Of a stretch of 64,000 nt of DNA, positions 49,511-60,900 are shown piece by piece. This DNA is from Hexactinellida sp. DTS-2022 (Eukaryota; Porifera; Hexactinellida). The notes beneath the pieces are model-generated. The model was not told the origin of the DNA and searched no databases. It saw only the letters and a program-made list of their open reading frames with translations. Both the position numbers and the translations under genes were made by a program. Where the stretch lies: positions 2,976,001-3,040,000 of the forward strand of contig JAPNXP010000004.1 of NCBI GenBank assembly GCA_028753945.1. Direction: 5' to 3'. Each line of letters begins with the position of its first letter. The first letter of the stretch is position 1.

Positions 49511-49968
49511 AATGCAAGGTAAGTTCTCATTTATTCCCTCCCTGAAAATTGGTCATTATGGTATCCCTATGAATATAGCTTGATACGTCCTCGTAAAGAA
49601 TACTATAGCATCATGGTAGTGGCTACTTGTTAGTAAATTTGATCTCTGCTCAAGCCAGTGTAAGGTGTATTTCTCCACTTTCGATAAATTCTCTAAGTGG
49701 GTGGTAGGATATACCTGCCTGCATCGGCGTAGCCAATTTTGCGCCACTTGTGTTACAAGTGGCCCAATGACAGGAACACAAATGCCACTAAATTGATATT
49801 AGTTAGTTAAAATATTATACTATGATTACTATCGTTATAAACTTGAAAACCTAGTGTTTTCAGGTCATGTTATGTCGATATTTGAAGAGGTATATGTACA
49901 CTGTCATCATCCACTTGTGGCACAAATTTCGGATTTTCAAAATACTTCTGGCCGGGTAAAGTAATATA

Positions 49969-50264
49969 CAGTAGAATCTCGTTAGTACGAATACCAGCCA
50001 GGGGACCATCAGTATGCGTTCGTTCGCCTTATCCGGTGTAAAGCGTTATGGGGATCCCACCGTTTTGGGCCTCTTGGGCTTTAAAACATTAGCGATATGG
50101 GGACGGGGTACTTAAAACGTTCGGGATTTAGGGACAGGGCAGGGGCCCTAAAATGCTGGGGTCCCCGAACGCGCTTACACCGGGATTCGTATTAACCAAT
50201 ATGATTGTGTTGAAAAGGCTTTGAAGGGACTGTTAACTGTGTTATTACTAACGAACTTCTACTA
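49969..50264. mobile_element. pogo/Tigger-type miniature element
   Basis: The ends CAGTAGAATCTCGTTAGTAC and the complement of TAGTAGAAGTTCGTTAGTAA are flanked by TA (49967-49968, 50265-50266). The interior is GC-richer, with GGACCATC and GGGACGGGG-type words. No coding frame. Confidence 0.85.
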
Positions 50265-50579
50265 TACAGGCCTGGGGTCAATTACTCTAAAATGTACTAT
50301 ATTACATATTACTATTACCCCAGGCCTGCTACTATATTATACGTACGTATATTATGTTTGAAAGTTCAATTTGGCGCAAATATTTTAAAGTTAGTTATTA
50401 GTATATTTCTGAATTAATTATATGATCGATTTTTGTGATTCCATAGGTATTGAGCCTGCCACATGCGAAATTTGTGCCCCCTGAGATTTTTCTTAACTTT
50501 GTGATGGTATATCTAAACTTTGGATTAACATTTGGAATATTTTCAGACTCAGCCCTCCTACAAGTCTCATAGCCCCACT

Positions 50580-51999
50580 CAGAGGCGGATTAACCAAGGG
50601 AAACGGGGGGGCAAGTGCCCCAGGGCCCCAAAGCTTCAGGGGCCCCACTCAAGATATGAAACGAAAAATTATCCCAAATATAGAGGGAATTTTTGTTTAT
50701 TGGAAATAATCTTTATTTAAAATAGCACTAAGGGTCACTAGAATTGGCATATCTACGTAATGTTCAAACTACAACCTTGCGGATATTTTGACAAGCAAAT
50801 GTTTCAATAATTGCGAGAAGTCGAGATTCCTAAGAATGTCGCTCTCGATTGACATTATTGAGAGGAAAAGTGGAAATAGTTATAGTACCATAAACTCTCA
50901 TTCATACGAACACCAGGGGACTGTCATAGTTAGTTCGCAATAACCGAAATTCGTATTAATTTACCAAAGTCATTAATATTCATTTGTATAGGCTGGTGAA
51001 TTAAAAATGTCTCCCTTATTAACCCTTTCATGACCTACTTAATATACGGCTATATATGTCGCCGAGAAGGCCATAAAACAAAGAGGCCAGTTTCTAATTT
51101 TCATTCTAGGATAAACTATGCCTCTTATTGTTGTTATTAGGGTTGTATATGGGGTAATCAACCATTGCGAGTCCATTAGAACCACTTTTGAGAATATCAG
51201 ATTTGTGGTTAAGCTATTTAGGCGCCATTTAATGATGACACTACAAATATACAAAAAATTACAATTCGAGTCTAAAGAACTACAAGAAAATGAAAGTAAT
51301 TTGCTAATATACTTAGAATATATTTTCCGAATATATAATGAGAATGAATATATATAAACCAGCAATTATATACGTTTTATGGATGAAAATAGTAAGTTGT
51401 AATTCGGATAATACTTGTATTTTATCATGTGGTTGCTTTATAATTTAAATTTTTTTTAGAATGTCGCCATTTTGTGATCTAGTATCCTTTGGGGTATGAA
51501 ATATATCCCTATTTTAGTGTTCCTATTATAAAATTATTAGAAAGTAAGAAGTAACTGAAATTTATGATATTTGAAATTTTTTCATTTTACCAAAAATTGT
51601 TACCGTCATCATTAAATGGCGCCTAAATAGCTTAACCACAAATCTGAGATTCTCAAAAGTGGTTCTAATGGACTTGCAATGGTTGATTACCCCATATACA
51701 ACCCTAATAACAACAATAGGAGGCATAGTTTATCCTAGGATGAAAATTATAAACTGGCCTCTTTGTTTTATGGCCTTCTCGGCGACATATATAGCCGTAT
51801 ATTAAGTAGGCCATGTCCCTGTTCGTATTAACGAGAGTCTACTCTCAGTATTAAAATAATAAGGACCGTTGAACATTACGATTCTGTGGCACACATTACC
51901 GAATTTTTTAATTTCTAGCAATAATAATCCTAGCGAGGAAAATGGGGACTCACATTCACAACTTGCCCCAGGGCTCCAGCCCTCCTTGATCCGCCCCTG
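50580..51999. mobile_element. hAT-like element containing a further nest
   Basis: The ends are CAGAGGCGGATTAACCAAGG and the complement of CAGGGGCGGATCAAGGAGGG. The flanking 8-mers are GCCCCACT and GCACCACT (7 of 8 match). Inside lie a pogo-like remnant (about 50889-51841) and, within that, the fold-back at 51029-51815. Confidence 0.85.
51029..51815. repeat. Fold-back with ~210-bp inverted arms
   Basis: The left arm CATGACCTACTTAATATACG (51029-~51240) is nearly identical to the complement of ~51606-51815. Both arms contain an open reading on one strand (VIRVVYGVINHCESIRTTF), unrecognised, which may be chance. Confidence 0.82.
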
Positions 52000-52491
52000 G
52001 CACCACTTACTATCCCTTTATGGCTACAGGCCTGTATCAATTCTTGTAAAATCTAACTAGTTTAATAAGGGTGTCCTTAACATGAAAAAACCCGAAAATT
52101 TTGTCCAAAACTCAACATGACCCCATTTTCTTTTTGGACCAAGCAATGCCGAAGGACCATAACTATCGTTTGTACATGGTTTGGAGTATTTTCAGAGTTA
52201 TGAGCTATTTGTAGAGCGGATCACTGGTTTCACCACTTTGGACAATTATCAGCATTGTATTCCTCAACATTGGTTAGATTGGTAGTATCATTACACTATT
52301 CAAGAAATCATTGGCGAAAATATTCAACAATTGATCAAAAAAATAGTTAATAAGTTTAATTTTAAACTTTTATGGCCTATAATCTCATTCGAGGGTACGT
52401 TTTCTTGTCCATTTTTCATCTCATACACCCGAGGTGCTAGAATCAAAAATACGTCTCAAAATGCTCTCAATACCCGAATCCCTATCCTTCA

Positions 52492-52860
52492 ATAATACAT
52501 TTTGTGACCCTAACACGCACCGTTTTCAAAATGATCCATATAGGGCATGTAATGTGCCCATTTTTGATGACGCAGCAAGTTTACTCTCTTCTAAAGTATA
52601 GACTCTAGATCTTAGCTCTAACCATATAATCACATCAATATCCCATTACAAACTCATTGGAAGAACAAATGAGACCATAATCCAAATCGCTACAATTTTA
52701 TAAATTCGCATGCCCATATATGGTGGTGTGATTTCAGTGATGTGACCATAAACTTAGAAATTAAATACAACACTAGAGCTTAGTTCTAACTTCCTGGTCA
52801 CATCATTGATCTATTTCAAGTTGGATGGTAATGTTTTCGAATATTACATCATATTTTGAA
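52492..52860 (+). repeat. Dispersed repeat R, copy 3
   Basis: It starts ATACATTTTGTGACCCTAAC and carries CACCGTTTTCAAAATGATCC, TTTTTGATGACGCAGCAAG and TCTTAGCTCTAACC. Same internal order as the copies at 45503 and 46568. Confidence 0.62.
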
Positions 52861-53869
52861 ACGTGTGGGGAGCTCTTGATGGCATTTTTATCAATATAAT
52901 GTCAATGCCGGAGACAGGGGGCTACGGAAAAGGATTGTGACAAAATTAAGATAGTTTAAGGTTTAAAAAAACTTTTACACAATATATGATGCTTACTCTA
53001 AAATGTGCAAGTATTATTTTCATCAAAAATGAAGTATCACCAGAATAGTATGCAAAATACCGAATAAATCTTTAATTTATCAACAAAATCTGTGCCAGGA
53101 CGATGTGTAATTAAATCCGGAATCGTAGAAGTGATTAGTCACCAATCGGGTCGGTTAACCTTTTTCAACAGGTATAATAGAAGCTCTGTTGTGAATTAGA
53201 ACATTCTAGAACAAGTATATTTGCTTATATAATCCATGTAAAATGTGTTATTAGGATAGACGCTCTTATTCTATTTTTAAAATAATATTTCATCTACCAA
53301 GAATTTACTTTCAGAATTAAATTACATATGTTTTTACCACAAAAGTTAATGCCAGAGAAAGGGTAAGAAGAGCGAAATAATAAGAGATTAGCATAGCACC
53401 ATAGGAAAAAATTATATTCATGTTAAGGACACCGTTATTAAAGAGTTTTAATTATTATTTCTTATTTGCTTCTAGATATTACAGACTATCAAGGCGAACT
53501 CTAGGGCGCCGGCGGCACGGGTGCACCCGTTGCTCCCGTCAATTTTTTTCTTTTGCATGAAGGGGGAGTGCGATGGGCTTTGCACCCCCGGTTTTGGTTT
53601 ATCGTGCACCCGTTGCTCCGGCGGGTCGCCGACGCCCCAGCGAACCCCAACCTTTTTCAACCGTGGACACCCTTTAGCAAATACCAAACGTAATATGGAC
53701 CCCCTCCCATTGCCCGTAATACAAATTTAGAGATCTTCTCGATCCCCTACTTCCATCCGTGGACCCAATTTGAGAACCGCTGCCCTATCAGATGTTTGTA
53801 AAGTGAAGAGTTCCTCTGACGAATTATACTGCAAATACAAGTTTCACTCCTAATCTCATTACTTTAGAG

Positions 53870-53984
53870 CAGCGATTCCCAACCTTTTTCAACCGTGGAC
53901 CCCCTATAGTAAATATTAGACATTCTGTGGACCCCCTCCCATTGTCCGTAATACATCCTGTGGACCCCAGGTTGGGAACCACTG
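53870..53984. mobile_element. 115-bp hAT-type miniature
   Basis: The ends are CAGCGATTCCCAACC and GGTTGGGAACCACTG, with perfect 8-bp duplications CTTTAGAG (53862-53869, 53985-53992). The ends match those of the hAT element at 1191-4296, so its transposase could have mobilised it. A decayed relative lies just upstream (53640-53800). Confidence 0.93.
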
Positions 53985-54280
53985 CTTTAGAGAGAGACTC
54001 TATATTGTTGTTTAATGTTACACTTAGCTCATTGTGTCTTGTATATTTATTTCATGAATTAATTAACTATGTAGTGTTAGTTCAAATCGTCACTAATTAC
54101 TATTAGGGATTTAATTATTATCAGAGGGGAACAAGATATAAGAAAAACCTAAGAAATATGCATCAAATTTTATTATAAATGATGAGTTAGGTATATTATC
54201 GAATACTCTATACTAACTCGTTTAACCAGTCCATGGTCCAAAAAAAACATGAGTGCCATTGCCTTAGTATATTAGAATGC

Positions 54281-55074
54281 TATGAATAGGTGTAATAAAT
54301 TTATAATAGACCATATCTTACCATATAAGATCGGGCACTAAATATACAAAAAGTATCATCGAAAACTGAATAAAATAATTGATAACGAATTCGGAAACCA
54401 TAATAGATGTACTAATTATAGACAAAGATCTGGGAACTAGAAGAAAAACTGATACTAGTATGCTTTCAAGTGCTCTAGAAAGCTTCTTTTATGTTGTAAA
54501 TTTAGCACTTGAAACTTGATACTATTTGAAAACTCGAGTTTTATCTTGGAAACCATAGTTAATGATCGTAATTCAAATTACAATACCTTGACTTGCAGAA
54601 AAAAAAATTAAAAAAATTAAATTTATATGGTCCTTGACTATCCTAGCAACACATATTTAACAATTTGGGCAAATAGACAGACCTCAAAATTTGAGCTATG
54701 ACCGCTGATTTGCACACTGTGGTTTATTTACATTGCTAATGACACATTATCAAATGTAATTTGACTCATTATCAATGTATTTCTTTCTTTTCGCAAAAAA
54801 TAATAGACATAAAAAATCTGCTTAAAAATCAATAAATCTGATTTGAATAAAAGAAATCGGATATTTTTGATTAAAATCAGATTATTGATTTAAATCACTT
54901 GATATAAATCAAACAATCCTGGTTCCGTAATATTGAAAGGTTGAGAACCACTGTACTATACTACACATGTAGTTTGACATAATTGACAGAATTTTGACAC
55001 CATTTAAGCGGAGTTGACTGTATTTCATTTAAACTCACATTTTTGAAATAATTATAAATCACTTGGCAGATATA
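54281..55074. other. Gene-free AT-rich stretch
   Basis: A hAT-like terminus (GGTTGAGAACCACTG, ending about 54953) is visible without a partner. Nothing else is recognised. Confidence 0.45.
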
Positions 55075-55210
55075 CTAGCCCTTCGGTCTCGACACTTCGC
55101 GATGGATCACTCTCACAAAGGTCGCCTAGCGACCTTTGTTTATGTTAGACACTACTCAACACAATTAAGGGCCCCTTCGCGGCCTTGCCCTCAAAATATC
55201 ACTCATAATC
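55075..55210 (-). repeat. 3' end of a Helitron-like element A copy (truncated)
   Basis: On the minus strand it ends CCGAAGGGCTAG then T, preceded by the same three hairpin positions as 40891-41011. Stems persist although loops have changed (for example AAGGTCGCTAGGCGACCTT). The 5' portion was not found. Confidence 0.65.
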
Positions 55211-55719
55211 AATAAATAAGGTTCACAATTTAATTTGTTTGGGAATTACAATTTTCATATTAATAATCCAATAAATTTCAGCTGCGCCTTAATCAAATAT
55301 CAACAAATTACAAATTCGACTCAAATTCGTTCGGTGGAAAAACAGAACAGAGAAAGGAAATGTTTGGTTCAACTAGAATTTATATGAACCCTTAAGTGTC
55401 CTTATATCCCCGACTTTTGTCGTCATATCAGGGGATAAAGAGACTTTTTTCGGATCTAAAGACATCGACATGGGACACACTAACACACAAAGAACAATTG
55501 TGTTTAAATATAGAGATCTATTTGTGAGAAACCCCTGGCCACACTACATCTGTCAAACAATGCTATTAAATTCCCTTCAAAATATTTCAGGACGCTTGCT
55601 CTTTCCCTTGGACTCCAAAAAGATTAATAGCAATTGAATCTCCAGTGGCTTACAAACTTTGCCAGTGACATCTCTACATAAATATCGTCGTAAGCTAAGC
55701 ACCATTTTGAATCAGAATA

Positions 55720-56130
55720 ATTTATTACAAATTGTAATAATAGAAATAGATTTAACAGTTTTACTGAAATGAAGTGTGAGTAAACAAAGAAATTTCAACC
55801 CCGATTTGTGCATGAATTAACCCCATTCTTAAAATTTGTCTCCTCCCATCAGACGCAAAGTTTTATGCTGAATCCAATGGTGAAATAAAAATTTGGGGTT
55901 TAGTAGAACAATTTTTTAGTTATGGACCAGAAATTCTTTGAAATGTGTCAAAAATTTGAAGATAAAAAATAGTAACCCCAGGTGCAAATTAGACGGTAAC
56001 AACGCACCTACATGCTAAGTTTCAGGACTTAATCTATGTGAAGCCAGGTCACCGTATACGGAGAAAAAATAAATAAATAAAGGCAGTGATTTCAATACTG
56101 GGCCACTATAGTATAGTATAGTCGGCACAG
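55720..56130 (-). repeat. Family H repeat, reverse copy
   Basis: At 56129-56090 the complement of ACTGTGCCGACTATACTATA and the microsatellite side (TTTATTTATTT) are present, followed by the GTGCACCT- and TGCTGAATCCAATGG-type body reading toward 55720. Confidence 0.7.
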
Positions 56131-56149
56131 AACAATAGGAATTTTAATG

Positions 56150-56412
56150 CCGAAACAATACTCGTATGGAAACTTATTAACGGCTGTTTTAACTACTCTG
56201 AACGACTATAAATATCTTACTATAGATATAAATTAGAAATCATTCGGAATTTAAATCATTTTATCAAATATTCATGAAGTGTCATAATTGTTTCGGTCAC
56301 GTGTCACTTGTGGCATAAGTGGCACAAATGGAAATGTGGCTATATGAGAGTAGTAAATATTTGGATTGGTTTGAAATTACGCACTTAGAGTAATTTAACA
56401 AGTGGAATTTAA
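56150..56412 (+). repeat. Left part of a split Tc1-like family b element
   Basis: AACTACTCTGAACGACTATA, CGTGTCACTTGTGGCATAAG and ACGCACTTAGAGTAATTT match 17890-18120 in order. The element is then cut by the fold-back starting at 56413 and resumes at 62583-62665 (TAATTATAGTTAATTATGAG). Confidence 0.75.
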
Positions 56413-56958
56413 CAGGGACTTCTTTAATATAGGGACTGTAAACTTCGTTTCACGGTAAATTAGCGTAGGCCTAAAACAGTATTGCTACCTATTGATATCC
56501 CGTTATCCGCTAATGCTAGACACAGGAAATGTATTATTGTCGTATAGGAAGTCATATTTTGGGAGTCCAACGGTCATATTGGTTTATTGAAAATATTTGT
56601 GGAATGAAAGTTATGCGATGTTCACACCTTTCCATATATGGTAATATTGTTAAAATCTCGAGATTAGTTACCTTTATACATATGAAATGTACCATTGTCG
56701 TATAGGAAATCATATTTTGGGAGTCCAACGGTCATATTGGTTGATCGAAAATATTTGTGGAATGTAAAGTTATGCGATGTTCACACCTTTCCATATATGG
56801 TAGTAATTAAACCGGTTAACAGTGGCGAGAGATCGAATTGTAACTGTAGCCTCACATCGGTTAGCCAACCCCACCCTTGTTAATTTCTGACTAATCCTAA
56901 TGATTATGATAAATAAATTGAGATAATAAATAATTCCATACTCTGAATTTATTTATCA

Positions 56959-57461
56959 CTAGCGCGCTTCGCTTGCTAGGTCGCTTTGCGGCAGAACCCA
57001 ACCACACACCAACCGCTTTCCGGTTGGTGTGTGGTTTATATACTCCTAATATTGATTATAAAGCATAAATAGCCCTAAATAGTAGAATTTAACAATGTGA
57101 AATTTTAGTGATTACGTCATCATGCGATAATGAGTTAACATATTGGCAATCTGGTGTTACCAACGTGTCCGCATCATTAATGTACATGTTCTATTAAATT
57201 TTCAGATTTTTATCTCTTAAAGGGCGCGAATTATGTGCGATTAAGTGACTTTTCAGGGTTCTCGAAAATGACGTCATAACTTGTGAGGTGTGAGAAATTT
57301 TGAGTGGAAACCTCAACTTGTTGGCGGGTGCCAAAAGTTACCCATATATGCCAAAAATTACATTTGGAAACCGTCCACTTTCTTCAATCAACTCGTAGTA
57401 TACAAACAAATACATATATACACATATACACATATATACCCAGGCTTGTGTTTTAATAGTA
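56959..57461 (-). mobile_element. Helitron-like element B, second copy
   Basis: The minus strand starts TACTATTAAAACACAAGCC (57461) and ends GCGAAGCGCGCTAG (56959) followed by T. The large hairpin near the 3' end keeps its stem (ACACACCAACCG/CGGTTGGTGTGT) while the loop differs from 41012-41510. Confidence 0.6.
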
Positions 57462-57720
57462 TAAATAATCATTAGGATTAGTCAGAATCAAAGGAATAGA
57501 TTTGAAAGAAACTTATCGAGATTTTTTAATAAACAACATAATGACAGATATCTGATAGGTAAGAATTAGCTCAATAATAAATTTCATATGGTAAAGTTAA
57601 CTAATCTCGAGATTTTAACAATATTCGCATATATGGAAAGGTGTGAACTTCGAATAACTTGATTTGCACAAATATTTTCGATAAACCAATATGACCGTTG
57701 GAATGCCAAAATATGACTTC

Positions 57721-57874
57721 TGTAACAGATACTTTAATCCATAGTTCTTAGTTATATAACATCATATACTCATAGTATATAAAGTAGTATACCACACAAG
57801 TAGTTAGTTTGCTATGCACTTCACTTAAATGGTTTTTCTTATTATCTGATTAAACTTATACTACAATCGTCACA
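57721..57874 (+). repeat. Left LTR
   Basis: TG...CA ended. It contains CATACTCATAGTATATAAAG, in which TATATAAAG could be a core promoter. I could not identify a tRNA primer-binding site with confidence in the bases after it. Confidence 0.9.
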
Positions 57875-57903
57875 TAAAAACAATTTAGTGTCACTTACTC
57901 AGA

Positions 57904-60900
57904 ATGGCATCACCCTTGAACATTTCCATACCGCCCTTAGTAGATGGTCAAAGGATAGAAGATTGGATGCCGTTATTTCTGGCGGCGACTAGCGCGCTAG
58001 TTTCAAACTCTACTGAAAAGGTAGCTATCCAAATGCTACCCTCTTTTGTGTGTCGCAACGATTATGAGAGATCAATTGCACTACAGGCTATTAGAGAGAA
58101 ATCGCTCAAAGAAGCTTTCGAACTGATGTCCGACAGTCTTGATCAACCTATTGATGAATTTGAAGCTTTGTCGCTATTTAGGAAAACCAAATGGGCGAGA
58201 GGCGTTCAAATAGAAGTATTTTTCGATCAATTGTTAAAGCAAGCGATGCGGGCAGGGTTGAGCAAACGGGCAGCATTTGCCGCTCTAATAGGTGAACTCC
58301 CACAAGAAACACAGTCAGTGATCAAAGCCTGGATCAAAACGAAGGAGGAGTGTACAGAAAAGGAAGTTAGAGAATTTGTTACACTAGTTCAAGCTACTCT
58401 TCTAAAAAAGGGCATGAGTTTAGAACACGGAACCCGTCTTAATATAGTTGCAGATATACGGACAGTTGAGGATTATAGTCCTCCTGCGCAAGTCAAGGAC
58501 GAAGATCGGAAAGGAATCGAAGAAGAGGTCTATCAAGTAAGGTCACAAGGTAGACAACGATCGGGAACAACCTTTCAAAGAGCCAGCTCTAAACAAGCTA
58601 GCAAGTGTTATACCTGTGGTAAAGTGGGTCATCTGTGGAGATTTTGTCCTGAAAGAACCTGTAGCAAATGCGGCCGTCGTGGTCACAACGCCTATCAATG
58701 CAGATTCAATAAAAAGGGGGAATATCAAGGTTCGAAACAGGTATTCTGTGTGGAGGGCGAAGAAAATTGGGACGAACGATCTGCAACAGTTTCTGTTAAA
58801 GTTAATGGAATAACAACTCGAGCTCTTCTCGATACAGGAGCTAAAGTGAACGTAATGGACGTCGGTACCATGCGAGAACTAAAATTGGGACACAAGTTAA
58901 TGCCGTCAAGGGGTCAGGTGTTCGGAGTGTGCAATATGCCTGTACGAGTAATAGGGTATGTGGACGCCCCTATCAAGATTACTAACGAGAGTTCAAAGGT
59001 ATCAAGGATTCAAGTACTGGAAGGGGATGGACAAGCACTGTTGCTTGGACGGCAGTTTATGCAGCTTTTTGGTTGTGTAACGTTTGACTGGTCTAGGGGT
59101 ACAGTCGGCCTTGGGAATGCGAAAATACCAATCATTGCTAAAGCTACCGGAGGTGATCCCCTAGAAAGGGCAAAGACAGCAAAACAGGTATTGAGCATAG
59201 AGCGAGCGACAAGCACAAGTAAACCAGTCATTGATCCAAAACTCACGCCCAATCAATGGGGAAAACTTACCTGCTTAGTTGAAGAATATGATTCTATTTT
59301 CGACGAGAGACCAGGACGGACAAATGTGTGTCAACATGCGATTGATACTGGGGAATCCCAGCCGGTGAAGAATCGACCACGTAGACTCCCGCCCAGATGG
59401 GAGGAAGAAATAAACCGGAAACTGGACGAGTTATTAGAACAAGGACTATGTAGACCGTCAAACTCACCATGGTCTAGTAATGTAGTTTTGGTATCCAAAA
59501 AGGATGGGAAGCAACGTTTTGCAATTGACTACCGAAAACTCAATGAGGTAACAAAAAAGGATGCATACAGTATCCCGCAAATCCAGTTTATCCTCGATAA
59601 GCTACATGGTTACAAATACTTCTCCGTTATAGATATCTCCTCTGCATATTGGTGCATACCAGTTAGAGATAACCAAAAAATTGGTGCGTACGAGTTAGAG
59701 ATAACCAAAAAAAGACCGCGTTCAACACCCCGAGAGGACTTTATGAGATGACAGTGATGCCCTTTGGTCTAGTCAACTCCCAAGCTACATTCCAACGAAT
59801 GATGGATAGCACCTTGAAAGGCTTGAAACATACGGAGTCTTATATAGATGACTGCATCATTTTTTCGCAGACATTTGAACAGCATCTGGTGGACTTGCAA
59901 GAAGTCCTGGAAAGAATGAAGCAAGCGAATATTCATATTAAATTTAGAAAATGCAAACTGGGTTATGATAAAGTTGAGTTCCTTGGGCACTCAGTATCTG
60001 AAGACGGTAGGAGACCCTTGACCAGTGCGGCAGAGAAATTGTCAAACTTTCCCAGACCTACTAGTGTGAAAGAACTACAGCGATTCCTCGGGAGCCTGAA
60101 CTTTTACAGATCCTATATCCCGAATTTGGCAGAGTTGGCTGGACCCCTGTACCGATTGACAGAAAAGGGGGCTACCTGGGAATGGTCAGTAGATAGTGAA
60201 GGGACATTTCGCAAGTTACGAGACAAATTGGTTAAGGAACCGGTGATGTTGGCATTTCCAAACTGGGAGAGAAACTTTAAGTGGAAACAGACGCAAGCGT
60301 TAATGGTATTGCAGGGGTATTATCTCAGAAAGATGAAAGTACGGGTCAACTCAGACCGATTGATTACTTCTCATATCTCAGTCCAGCGCAGAAACTACTC
60401 TGCCGGACAACTGGAGACCTGGGCGCTAGTGGCGGCCTGTAGGAAATGGAACGTTTATTTACGGGGGTCGGAGAAGATTGAGCTAATAACAGATCATAAC
60501 CCCTTACTGTGGCTCCGCAACCAGCGTGACCCGCGCCATACATTTGCGCGCTGGATATTAGAACTGGAAAAGTATGATTATGAAATCATCTATAGACCAG
60601 GGGCCCAGAATTTTTACCCGACTAAGCTCAGTCGAGGTTCCAGGCAAACCGATCGACGCTTTGGTGCAAGACGAAACTAAGTTTGAAGAGAAAATATTTG
60701 TTGCTGAGCCGATTTGCCAAAGAATGGTAGACATAAAGAAGGATCAGGAGGACGACCCGGTGGTGTCTAGCGCAACTGAGCAGCTTATTACGGAAGGTTG
60801 CGTAAGGACAGGACAGCTTAAGTATATGACGACGCACCTTGAACTTAGGAACGGATTATTATATTTTGATGAGCGTCTGGTTATTCCAAAGAATACCCAA

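Larger units (their letters stand above)
47928..54280. mobile_element. THAP-containing element with 65-bp inverted repeats, repeatedly invaded
   Basis: The left repeat GCATTCTAATATACTAAGGC (47928-47992) and its complement (54216-54280) are essentially identical over 65 bp and include GGACCATGGACTGG. A THAP-coding start lies at 48339. Insertions inside are 48384-49209, 49969-50264, 50580-51999 (itself holding others) and 53870-53984. I see no matching target duplication (AGGTCATT against TATGAATA). The rest of a transposase is not visible, so this is a remnant or a non-autonomous P-like element. Confidence 0.75.

Noticed and set aside
53472..53730. Overlapping Pro/Gly-rich frames
   Set aside because: They are translations of GC-rich hAT-like miniature sequence (repeated GGACCCCC and GGGAACC words) and not protein genes.
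57875..57903. tRNA primer-binding site after the left LTR
   Set aside because: The short leader does not show a TGG-starting match that I could assign to a tRNA 3' end.
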